DNA of 64,000 nt, from assembly GCF_027941955.1 (NCBI RefSeq), contig NZ_CP115960.1:2418001-2482000 (forward strand). Reading direction: 5' to 3'. The notes below the pieces were generated by a model. It searched no databases. It saw only the letters and a list, made by a program, of their open reading frames with translations, and had not been told where the DNA came from. Below, piece by piece: positions 40,670-49,664 of the stretch. The translations under genes and the position numbers were made by a program. This DNA comes from Sphingomonas sp. 7/4-4 (GTDB lineage Bacteria; Pseudomonadota; Alphaproteobacteria; Sphingomonadales; Sphingomonadaceae). Numbering within the stretch: the stretch's first letter is position 1; each line of letters begins with the position of its first letter.

Positions 40670-41757
40670 TCAACCGAGTTTGGCGCGAAGGACACATCCC
40701 TGCAGTCGTGGCTGGATCGCGGCGACGCGCAGTTGAACCTCGTCGATCTGGTCGGCATCAGCCAATCTCGCGAGCGTGCGCACGGGCCGAAGCTTGGCGT
40801 CGGCAGCCCTCATGTCCTCGATCGTCTTGGCGATCTCCGCTTGCAACCCACCCGCGTCATACTTGCCCATCGATTTGAGGCGCGCGGCAAGCACGCGCTC
40901 GATCGAGAGTAAAGCGCCGGATACCATCTCAAAATATTGCTCGTGCGCACTTACTACAACCGGTCCGTCAGTCACGCCCGCTATTCCAAGCGGTGCTGCG
41001 GCAGCAATACGGGTGGCGGGATCGACGATCAACGCGAGCGCACTTTCCAGCTTCGTCAGCTCGTCGACCGTCGCCCTGATCGCGGCTTCGGTCGTGGTGA
41101 GTTCGGCTATCAGCGCCGTGCGCGCCGGCGATGACGCGTCGACCGTTGATGCAAGTGCTTTGAGCTGGCCAACGGCCGTCGCGCGTTTTGCCTCAAGTGC
41201 CGCAAGCGTTAGCTTCATGCCTGTGATCTGCTGCTGTGTTTGGGTCACCGCCGCGCGCACTGACTCGGCATCGCCCTGACGGGTGTCGAAGAAGGCGACA
41301 CCCACCGTCTCCGTCTTGACGCACAATACGGCATCAAGTGCTGCATCTAGAGCGGGAGCTTCTCCCGTGGAGCATAATAGCTATTTGCGCGACCTAGGAC
41401 AGCTGCAGAGGCTACGGCGGCGATGCGCCCATCATCACGTAGGCCGAACGTCGGCCCGAGCGCCGCTGTTATCAGCGCAAGGAACGAAGGCACCTCAAAG
41501 ATCTGGCGGCCATCTGCCGCTTCGGCAACACTGCACCGATAGGCGGTGGTGAAATTGTCGATCAGGTTGCGTGCGCCTCTGAAATCATGCGTAATCTCGT
41601 CGGTCGACGCAGCCTGGGGTGCACATACGGCCTGAGATTTATTGACTTTATAGTCTGTCTGCACCGTAGGTGGCGCGAAACTAAAGGTGGTGCAGCCGCT
41701 CAGCAGCAGCAGAGAAATGGTCGACGATGCGAAGGCACGTCGCGTCCCGAATTTCAT
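40670..41757 (-). CDS. Lipoprotein with long helical/coiled-coil region, frame-broken
   Basis: The N-terminus MKFGTRRAFASSTISLLLLS GC gives a clear lipobox (LSGC). The first frame stops at 41347 after NSYYAPREKLPL. The next frame, joined by one missing C near 41350, reads PALDAALDAVLCVKTETVG then VAFFDTRQGDAESVRAAVTQ. Long Ala/Leu/Glu/Gln-rich helices follow (TQTQQQITGMKLTLAALEAK; AELTTTEAAIRATVDELTKL), probably coiled coil. Total length is about 362 residues. The family is unknown to me. It is upstream of and probably co-transcribed with the subtilase, so they may form a functional pair. Confidence 0.65.
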
Positions 41758-42158
41758 GGTTTATCCCCCGGACAAAGCGGCTCAACCTAGGCGCTTGGAA
41801 AAATTATTGCAATTACGATAATGATCTGCGCCGCATTGGATTGATAGCCTCCACCACGAGAATGTGCTTAAGGCAAGCTCACGATGCACATTCGGACTAA
41901 ATGGTATAACTCTCCTACCCTATTCCGGTTTTTTGTGCGCCGAATCTCGTCAGCTTAACGTTCGCGATGGACGGTCATTTTACATCCAAAGCGGACTATT
42001 TCAAACCACGCTTGCGTTACCCTGGAGTTGGGCGTGTCTTCCGGCTTGCCGAATCACCGTTCTTGTGGTTGATTCGATATCCGAATGTGTTGTTTCCGTT
42101 CGCTTAGCCCCGTGCCGCCTGGTCCGTGCCTGTAAACTTTTGTTTCAGGATGGTGCGT
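41758..42158. other. Gap between divergent lipoprotein and RHS genes
   Basis: About 400 bases, relatively AT-rich for this window (for example AAAATTATTGCAATTACGAT near 41799). It probably holds divergent promoters. No gene is supported. Confidence 0.4.
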
Positions 42159-43619
42159 ATGGTGAAGCTCGGAATTCGTCGATCCAACCTGTATGTGATC
42201 CTGCAGTTCGCAGCGTTGTCTGCGCTTGTAGCGGCCATGACAGCTCCAGCGGCGGCGCGGGCTCAAAGCGGAACAGTCCTCCTTCGGCCAGAATACGCGC
42301 CCGGGCACCAATGGCCGATCGTCGACTCGCGTTGGGGCTTTGTAGCTCGATTCAACGTCGCACTTGCTGACCGGCTCGACGCTTGTGGCAAGGAAGACGA
42401 GATGCGGAACGACGATGACGGGAGTTTTGACGGGGCCCAACGGCACGATCCGAACGACGGTGGCAAATACCACTACGGGCTCGGTGACAAGCGTCACCGA
42501 CGCCTTGAACCGGCAAACCGTGTACCAGCCGGACAGCTTCGGTCGAGTGACGCAGGTCACCTATCCGGAGGGTAATTACGACATTTTCACCTACGATGGC
42601 CGCGGGAACGTCACGCAGAAGACATCGGTTGCCAAGCCGGGCAGCGGTCTCGCGAATATCGTGACATCCGCCGGATGTGACGCGACCTGTACGAACGCGG
42701 TCACCTGCAATCAGCCAAACTGGACGCGGGACGCGAAGAACAATGAGACGAATTTCGCCTACGACGCGACCCATGGAGGATTGCTGACGGTCACTGCGCC
42801 AGCGGCCAGCTCAGGAGCGATACGTCCACAGACGCGCTTCAGCTACACTTCATTGCAAGCATATTACAAGGATAGCACTGGTTCGATCGTGGCCTCAGGA
42901 ACGCCGATCTACCTGCAGACAGGTAGCTCGACCTGCCAGACGCTCGCGAGTTGCACCAGCACCGCCGACGAGATCAGGACAGCGGTCGATTACGGCCCTC
43001 AAACGGCCGGCGTTGCCAACAACCTGCTCCCGGTCTCGAAAACAAAGAGCGCAGGTGACAACTCGCTGAGCGCCACGGTCGCATATTCCCATGATCCGGT
43101 TGGCAATCAGATAACCGTCGATGGCCCACTCCCGGAGCGGCCGATACGACGCGCATGCGCTATGACGCCGCGCGACGCGTTGTCGGCGTCGTCAGCCCCG
43201 ATCCCGATGGTTCCGGCGGACTCCTTCCTAGAGCTCAGAGGACAACATATGACGGCGACGGCAAGGTCACGGTGACTGAAGTCGGTACGGTGACCGATCA
43301 ATCCGACGGCGCCTGGACCGGCTTCTCCTCGTTGCAACAATCCGTCACCACCTATGATGCCAATGCTCGCGTCGTGCAGCAGGAAGCGAAGTCGGGCGGC
43401 ACGACCTATTCGCTGACCCAGACGAGCTACGACACGCTTGGCCGCGTGGATTGCGTCGCGGAACGGATGGATCCGGCGCAATGGATCTCGCAGACTGCAG
43501 CGTGCGTACCACAAACGACGGCGGCCAATGGGCCGGACCGCATTACCAAAATAACCTATGATGCCGTGGATCAGGTCACCAAGGTACAGACCGCTTATGG
43601 CACTGCGGACCAGTCGTAA
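42159..43619 (+). pseudogene. RHS/YD-repeat protein gene, truncated and rearranged
   Basis: The first part is a signal peptide (MVKLGIRRSNLYVILQFAAL, later AAARAQSG). About 70 codons on, the frame changes (42330-42380) into YD-repeat sequence: TDALNRQTVYQPDSFGRVTQ, YPEGNYDIFTYDGRGNVTQK, TYDANARVVQQEAKSGGTTY, SYDTLGRVDC. Another one-base break lies near 43131-43135 (DGPLPGAADTTRMRYDAARR). Sphingomonad RHS proteins are far longer; here the reading ends at TAYGTADQS directly before a headless SDR gene. Much of the N-terminal and all C-terminal toxin/core sequence is missing, so it is probably non-functional. Confidence 0.75.
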
Positions 43620-44232
43620 AGCTCAGGCAGTTTCCAAGTCAGTCGAGGGCGCGGGCCGCCGGGCAGTCGCGATCCAGGCCGACAGCGCCGATCCGGACGC
43701 CATAACCCGCGCGGTGGAGCAAGCAGTTGCGGCGCTCGGGGGCGTCGACATCCTGGTCAACAGCGCCGCGATCGCGCTGGCCGGACTGATCGCCGATATC
43801 GACCTGGACGACTATCAGAGGCTGATGGACGTCAACGTTCGCGCGCCAGTGCTTTTCGCAAAAGCTGTGATCCCTCATCTCTCCGAGGGAGGCCGCATCG
43901 TCTCCATCGGATCGGGTCTAGGGGAGAGGGTGCCGTTCCCGGGCGCGACCGCTTACGCGATGTCCAAAGCGGCACTAACCTCCCTCACCCGAGGCCTCTC
44001 TCGCGAGCTCGGGCCGAACGGAATCACCGTGAACCTCGTTCAGCCGGGATCGACCGATACGGACGCGAACCCTGCAGATGGTGAGGGTGCCGATTTTCAG
44101 AGAGCGCTCACTTCGCTGGGTCGATTTGGTGAGCCGCGCGAAGTCGCTGCCGCCGTGGTCTTCCTGGCTAGCCCGGCGGCGAGCCTGATCACCGGCGCCG
44201 TCCTCAATGTCGATGGAGGTGCGCTCGCCTGA
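43618..44232 (+). pseudogene. Short-chain dehydrogenase/reductase lacking its N-terminus
   Basis: From KAQAVSKSVEGAGRRAVAIQ onward it is a classical SDR: VDILVNSAAIALAGLI, then the catalytic Ser in GGRIVSIGSGLGERVPFPGA, Tyr-x3-Lys in TAYAMSKAALTSLTRGLS, and the end LITGAVLNVDGGALA. The cofactor motif TGxxxGIG and about 40-45 residues are absent. The coding sequence joins the RHS reading within a few bases of 43617. It is most likely inactive, unless the chimera is an assembly artefact. Confidence 0.8.
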
Positions 44233-44411
44233 GCGCCCGCCACCTCAGAAAGTGGGTCTGTCGGCTGCTCAACCTGCGGCCGACAGTACGGCGAAAAGGT
44301 TAGAACCGGGCGAGGCTGCCAGGATAAGAGGCAGGATCTGGAGCTGGCGGAGGACGCGCTTCGCCCGGATGCTACTCCACATGATCGTGTGTCCCGATCT
44401 GCCGGCTGCGC

Positions 44412-45434
44412 TTAATGGCGTGGACAGTTCGATGGCGGGCCGACCTGGCGGGCTTTCAAGGGAAAATTGGATTGATGGCTCTGTGCGAGATCCGCTGCCT
44501 TAGGAGGGGGTCGTGGCGGAAGCGGGTAGACGATGAAATCGGCGTGCCGATCGACCATCGGCGCCGAACCCATCTTTGCAACCGCGTGCTGGAGTTCCCC
44601 GATCGCCGAGGGCGGGAGCGGGAGCGGATGCTCCGAGGGATGCGTCGCTGCCTTCATCGGATAGTCCTGCCCGGGCGTGGCGGTCATCTCGATATGTGCC
44701 CCGAGCAGCGCGCGAGATCGGATGGGTGGCCGCGAAGGCGGCGAGCCGGTCGGCGCTCGCGCGGAACTCGCCGAACTTGTCGCGCGGTACGTAGAGCCTT
44801 CCCGGGTAGAGCATGTCGCCCGAGAACAGCAGTTGCGTGCGCGCATCATAGACCATGATGTGCGCCGGCTGGTGGCCGGGGTCGGGATGATGTCGAGAAC
44901 GCGCCCGCCGAGATCGAAGCGGGCGATACCGTCCGGCCAGTTCGTGATGTGAAAGAAGGCTGCGACGTCTTCCGATGCGACGCCCACGACGTCGGTGTCG
45001 GGTCGATCACGAAACTCATTGTCACCCGCATGATGATCGCCATGGCCGTGCGAGTGCGCAACGACGAGGTGAAGCGGGTGGTCGCCGTGCTTCGCCCGCC
45101 ATTCGTCAATTATCCGGTCGATGGTGGGGCGGATCTTGAGTCCCCCTGCGCCGGTGTCGATCAACAGAGCGCGATCCTTGCCGAACAGTAAATAGAGGAA
45201 GGGTGCCTCGAAGTTGGTTTCGACCGACTGGCGAATGACGAACGTGTCCGCATCGACCATCTGGACCTGCATCTCGGGTTCGTTCGCCGTCACGCCGTCG
45301 ATCCAGTGCGCAAACCGGGGTACCTCGAGCGCGGGAGGCGCAGCGCCAGGCAGAAATGCCGCACCGATCAGAGCAATGGAACGACGCCTGGCGGCCAGGC
45401 GGCGGGCGGTGTGAAACGAGGCGAACAGGTCCAT
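44412..45434 (-). CDS. MBL-fold metallo-hydrolase, exported, frame-broken twice
   Basis: About 340 residues. The N-terminus MDLFASFHTARRLAARRRSI and ALIGAAFLPGA looks like a signal peptide. The metal motif HxHxDH is AHSHGHGDHHAGD, preceded by ALLIDTGAGGL. The frame moves at 44877-44881 (one base short) into PTPGHQPAHIMVYDARTQLL then FSGDMLYPGRLYVPRDKF. It returns near 44708 (net two bases short in a GCGCG run) to LLGAHIEMTATPGQDYP. It ends at 44412. The substrate is unknown; it is near the poxB-like gene but divergent from it. Confidence 0.83.
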   Translation of the reverse strand: MDLFASFHTARRLAARRRSIALIGAAFLPGAAPPALEVPRFAHWIDGVTANEPEMQVQMVDADTFVIRQSVETNFEAPFLYLLFGKDRALLIDTGAGGLKIRPTIDRIIDEWRAKHGDHPLHLVVAHSHGHGDHHAGDNEFRDRPDTDVVGVASEDVAAFFHITNWPDGIARFDLGGRVLDIIPTPATSRRTSWSMMRARNCCSRATCSTREGSTYRATSSASSARAPTGSPPSRPPIRSRALLGAHIEMTATPGQDYPMKAATHPSEHPLPLPPSAIGELQHAVAKMGSAPMVDRHADFIVYPLPPRPPPKAADLAQSHQSNFPLKARQVGPPSNCPRH

Positions 45435-45704
45435 AGGCTTGGCATATGGGGTATTACCTATTTCGGCAAACGTAACATCATGCCAATCGCCGCAGTCTCA
45501 GCAGGGTAGCGGGCCAACAGGTCGATCGCGCCCTTGGCCGCGTGCATCTTGTGCGAGCGACACTGACGGAGCTCGCCGGTCGCTTCGCGCCGCCGGGATA
45601 CGAACGCTTGCAAGACAGCGCCCGAATTGACAGGCAAGGCTGGCGACGCGTCGCAGGCTGGGCCGGACGCTGATGTCGCTTTGCTCCAGTACCGGGGGAC
45701 CTCG

Positions 45705-47427
45705 ATGGCTCGCACCGCCGCTCACTTCATCGCCGAAACCCTCGAAGCGGCCGGCGTCAAGCGCGTCTACGGCGTGGCGGGCGACTCGCTCAATGGCTTC
45801 ACCGATGCGCTACGCGCGCGCGACCGGATTGCGTGGACGCATGTCCGCCACGAAGAAGCTGCGGCTTTCGCTGCCGGCGCCGAAGCGCAGCTGACCGGCG
45901 CGCTCGCAGTGTGCGCGGGAAGCTGCGGTCCGGGCAACCTGCACCTGATCAACGGACTGTTCGACGCCCAGCGCAGCGGAGCGCCGGTCCTTGCGATCGC
46001 CGCCCACATTCCCAGCAGCGAGATCGGCATCGATTATTTCCAGGCCACCCATCCCGAGAGCCTGTTTCGCGACTGCAGCCATTATGTCGAGCTGGTCTCG
46101 CATGCAGCGATGCTGCCGCAGGTGCTGGAGCGGGCCATGCGGGTGGCGATCGCGCGGCGGGGCGTGGCCGTGGTCGTCATCTCGGGCGATGTCGCGCTGG
46201 AGCCGCTCGACGCGAAGCCCCCGATCTGGATTGCGCCGGCAGCCGCACGCCTGATCCCGCCGGCGAGCGAAATCGCCACGCTCGCCACCCTGCTGAACGA
46301 GATCGAGGCGCGTGACCCTGCTTTGCGGCATCGGCTGTGCGGAGGCGCGCGACGAGGTGCTGGCGCTGGCCGAGGCCCTAAAGGCGCCCATCGTCCATGC
46401 CCTGCGCGGCAAGGAATCGATCGAGCATGACAATCCCTATGACGTCGGCATGACCGGCTTTATCGGCTTTTCCTCCGGCTATGCGGCGATGAAGGACTGC
46501 GACACGCTGGTGATCCTCGGCTCGGGCTTTCCCTACCGGCAATTCTATCCCGACAAGGCGAAGGTGGTGCAGATCGACATCAGCCCCGAGGCGCTGGGCA
46601 ACCGCCACCGGATCGCGCTGGGTCTGCTGGGCGATGTCGGCGAGACCCTGCGGGCACTGTTGCCGCGGCTGACTTCCAGGACCGATCGACGCTTCCTCGA
46701 TGCAGCCCTGGCGCATTACGCCAAAGCGCGCGAGGGCCTGGATCAACTGGCGGCGATCCCGGACAAGAGCAGCCAGATCCATCCCCAGCAGGTTACCCGC
46801 GTCGTCAGCGAGCTGGCGTCGCCGGACGCGATCTTCACCTGCGACGTCGGCACGCCCACGGTGTGGGCGGCCCGCTACCTGCGATTGGGCGGCCGGCGCC
46901 GGTTACTGGGCTCGTTCAACCACGGCTCGATGGCCAATGCGATGTTGCAGGCGATCGGCGCGCAAGCCGCTTTTCCCGAGCGGCAGGTCGTGTCGCTCTC
47001 GGGCGATGGCGGGTTTTCGATGATGATGGGCGACTTCATCAGCCTGTCGCAGCTGGGGCTGCCGGTGAAGGTCGTCGTGCTGAACAACGGCACGCTCGGT
47101 TTCGTCGAGATGGAGATGAAGGCCAGCGGCTTTCTCGACACTGCCGTCGATCTCGCCAATCCGAACTTCGCGGCCATGGCGCAGGCGATGGGCATCAAGG
47201 GCGTCCGGGTTGAGCGCGCGCAGGATTTGCAGGCGGGCATCTCGGAAGCGTTCGCTCATGACGGACCCGCGCTGATCGACGTGGTCAGCGCGCGTCAGGA
47301 ACTGGTCATTCCACCCAGGACCACGTTGGACCAGGCCCACAAGTTCGGCCTTTTCGCGCTGAAAGCGGTACTCGACGGCCGCGCGGCCGAACTGATCGAC
47401 CTGGCCAGGGTCAACCTTGGCCGCTGA
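45705..47427 (+). CDS. Thiamine-diphosphate enzyme, pyruvate oxidase/dehydrogenase (PoxB)-like, frame-broken
   Basis: About 574 residues of the TPP family (PoxB, acetolactate synthase relatives). It starts [20 protein letters not shown] then [16 protein letters not shown], the catalytic Glu region being [18 protein letters not shown]. The pyrophosphate-binding motif GDG-...-N is seen as [15 protein letters not shown] and [25 protein letters not shown] at the N-terminus is typical of PoxB (pyruvate to acetate and CO2 with quinone reduction). The frame changes at 46308-46312, where loss of CG from a GCGCGC run restores [17 protein letters not shown]. It ends two bases before a patatin stub on the other strand. 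Confidence 0.87.
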
Positions 47428-47428
47428 C

Positions 47429-47566
47429 GGGCAGTGCCTCGTACACCCCGGCCTGATAGGCGCCCCGTGCGCCGCCACCTTGCAGCAGGGCCACGCTCTG
47501 GAAGGCGGTCGCGCTGGGCTTGAGCCTTTCCCGCGGGGCGGCTGCCTTGCGCGCAGGGCTATTCAC
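47429..47566 (-). pseudogene. N-terminal stub of a patatin-like phospholipase gene
   Basis: GTG 47566 overlaps the stop of the CMD gene and opens VNSPARKAAAPRERLKPSAT, then VALLQGGGARGAYQAGVYEAL, the oxyanion G-rich motif of DUF3734-type patatins. The similarity ends about 46 codons in, exactly where the opposite-strand TPP gene begins. The GxSxG serine and everything downstream is missing. The stub shows that CMD and patatin once formed an operon that was cut by a rearrangement. Confidence 0.72.
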
Positions 47567-48124
47567 GTTCCGGAACCGGCACGTTGAAACCGTTGAGAGT
47601 GACCGACACCAGGGCATAGAGGCCGACCAGGTAAATGAGTTCGTTGGCGCCGTGCTGACCGAAGGTCCTGACCGCCAGGGCATATAGCGGCTCGGGCAGG
47701 ACGCCGCCGCCGCTGAGCGCATAGGCGACGTCGAAGGCGACGCTCTCCTCCGGGGCCAGGTCGTTGGGCTTGAGGCCGGCGACCAGGGTGGCCAGGCGCT
47801 CGGCCGGCATACCCTCGCGTTCGGCCACCGCGATGTGGGCGTAGATCTCATAGGCGGCGTCATAACGGGCGCCCACCACCAGGATGGCGATCTGCCGGGC
47901 ATTGTCCGGGAGCACGGCGTTGGCGGTCATCGCCAGGGTAAAATCCCAGATCGCCTTGCCGATGGCGGGCTCGTGCAGCCAGGGGTTCCAGGGGCCCATC
48001 AGGGCGCCGTCCTCACGCTCGACCTTGAAGGCGTTGAAGTGGCCGGCAATCCCTTGTCGCATATCCTCGTAGAGGGGCTTCTGTTCAGGAGTAAGGTCTG
48101 CGGGCGAGATCAGGGGAGGCGCAT
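47559..48124 (-). CDS. Carboxymuconolactone decarboxylase (CMD)-family protein, frame-broken at start
   Basis: About 188 residues. With ATG 48124 (AAGGA seven bases upstream) and one C restored in the run at 48113-48116, it begins MRLPLISPADLTPEQKPLYE DM, the usual start. Later parts are GALMGPWNPWLHEPAIGKA, RQIAILVVGARYDAAYEIYA HI and ANELIYLVGLYALVSVTLNG. This subgroup lacks the CxxC pair of AhpD-like peroxidases. Function is unknown; it may act on aromatic lactones or peroxides. An uncorrected longer frame to 48350 is an artefact. Confidence 0.84.
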
Positions 48125-48226
48125 CTGGATTCCTTCGACAGACGAGGAGAGACCGAAGGCCGGGCAGGCGATTACCAATTACCGGCATTGGTGCAGTGCA
48201 GCATTCATATGGCCGGATCATGTCGG

Positions 48227-48325
48227 TCATTCGCGCAGCAAATCGAGTTGTAGGGCGCAAACGAGCCTCACCAGGGCTATTTGCGAATGAACGCCCGTCT
48301 TCGTCCGACCGATCTTGCTGCAGTC
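48227..48325 (-). pseudogene. C-terminal remnant of a LuxR-type regulator
   Basis: About 32 codons ending TKTGVHSQIALVRLVCALQL DLLRE match the end of the intact LuxR gene at 51748 (TGVHSQVALARLVCAI). At the DNA level 48254-48301 and 51793-51840 agree at 44 of 48 positions. The remnant abuts the LytTR gene stop. It is a leftover of a paralogue or of a duplication/deletion event. Confidence 0.7.
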
Positions 48326-48330
48326 GCGGT

Positions 48331-49140
48331 TCAGCCGAACCAGCCTGCATCGCGCAGCTCGGGATAGGCCGAACGGCTGACCGGGGCGATCACGCCGCCG
48401 GGAAGCGTCAACTCGGCGCGCCCGTCCCTGCGGGCGATGTCGCGGATCGCGCCGCGCGCGACCCACCAGCTGCGATGCGTGCGGGCACCCTCCTGCCCCT
48501 CCAGCTCGGGGATCGCGTCGCCCATGCGCATCAGGACCAGCTCCGAGCCCGCTTCGGTGTGGATGCGCAGATAATGGTCTTCGGCCTGCAACGCGAAGAT
48601 CGGCGCGTCGCGCAGATGGCGCGGCAGGCGATCGGCTAGGCGCGGTCGTCGTTGACTGGAATCGGGGACGGGCGGCGCGGCGGGCGCGACCGGCAGCGCA
48701 GGCCGGGCAGTGGCATAGTTGATCGCAGTGACCACGCCGGTGACCGCAAGCACCATGCCGAACATCGAGGCGATTCCGGCGATGTCCGGCGCGCGGGCGC
48801 CGAAAAAGGCGGCAGTGGTCCCGAGCACGACGAGCGTGAGCGGCGCGGCGATCAACAGGCTGATCGCCGCGCCTTCGATCCAGGGGCGATGCGCGAGCCC
48901 GCCCCAGCCGCGCATACCGGTGGTGGTGCCGATACCGATCATCGCGCCGGCTTCCATGATCACCAGCCAATAGCCAAGGCGCGGCAGCAGGCCGAGCGCA
49001 TCGGTGCCGAACGCGCCGGCGAGCGTCATCACGAATGCGGCGACAGTGACGACGACAAAGCCGCGGCGATGGCTGGTCGGGACGGGGGCCGCCGCTCGCG
49101 CTTCGCGAATGGCATTTCCCGGCAGCTCACGCATCCACAT
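48331..49140 (-). CDS. Membrane-bound LytTR-type transcriptional regulator
   Basis: About 269 residues with a four-span N-terminal half (GFVVVTVAAFVMTLAGAFG; LGYWLVIMEAGAMIGIG; AAISLLIAAPLTLVVLG; GIASMFGMVLAVTGVVTAI). A cytosolic LytTR domain follows: DAPIFALQAEDHYLRIHTEA, ELVLMRMGDAIPELEG and RTHRSWWVARGAIRDIAR. It would sense something in the membrane and bind DNA directly, without a kinase. The start is ATG 49140 or 49134. It is divergent from DUF2141/carotenoid oxygenase, its likely targets by position. Confidence 0.87.
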   Translation of the reverse strand: MWMRELPGNAIREARAAAPVPTSHRRGFVVVTVAAFVMTLAGAFGTDALGLLPRLGYWLVIMEAGAMIGIGTTTGMRGWGGLAHRPWIEGAAISLLIAAPLTLVVLGTTAAFFGARAPDIAGIASMFGMVLAVTGVVTAINYATARPALPVAPAAPPVPDSSQRRPRLADRLPRHLRDAPIFALQAEDHYLRIHTEAGSELVLMRMGDAIPELEGQEGARTHRSWWVARGAIRDIARRDGRAELTLPGGVIAPVSRSAYPELRDAGWFG

Positions 49141-49230
49141 CCCCCGCGCACGCAAATGGCAATGACGGAGCGACCTTAGCCGGATCATCTGGCGTCAGTC
49201 GAACCGAAACCTTCCGAAACGGAGATCACC

Positions 49231-49652
49231 ATGATCAAGTCCTCTTCGCCGCCGCGTTGCTCGTCGCATCCCTACCCGCTTTGGCCGGACCGGAGCAGGC
49301 GATGCTGACGATCCGCTTCGACCATGTGACCACGCATCAGGGCATGGTGATGATCGCGATCTATGACGAAGCCGGGTGGAGCGGCGGCAGGCCGGTGCGC
49401 GTGGCGACTGCCAGCGCCGCGGGCGACGCGGTGGAGGCGAGCCTGACCGGACTGGCGCCGGGGCGTTACGGCATCAAGGTGTTCCAGGACGTGGACGGCG
49501 ATGGCAAGATGAGCGCCAATCCCTTCGGCATTCCGATCGAGCCGTTCGGCTTCTCGCGCGACGCGATGGGCGCGGGCGGACCGCCAGCCTGGGCCGATGC
49601 CGCGTTCGAGATGAGAGCCGCCGGCTCCGTCCAGACGATCACGCTGCGCTGA
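49231..49652 (+). CDS. DUF2141 secreted protein, frame-broken in the signal peptide
   Basis: About 140 residues. ATG 49231 (GGAGA upstream) gives MIK, then one missing base near 49237-49239 leads into VLFAAALLVASLPALAG, a good signal peptide. The mature part reads LTIRFDHVTTHQGMVMIAIYD, then LAPGRYGIKVFQDVDGDGKM and NPFGIPIEPFGFSRDA, the DUF2141 signature. Function unknown; commonly near carotenoid genes in sphingomonads, and here it is 12 bases before one. Confidence 0.86.
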
Positions 49653-49664
49653 AGGACGGGCACC

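Noticed and set aside
48125..48350. N-terminal extension of the CMD-family ORF
   Set aside because: Family sequence starts at ATG 48124 once one C is restored. The extension overlaps the LuxR remnant and has no homology-like content.
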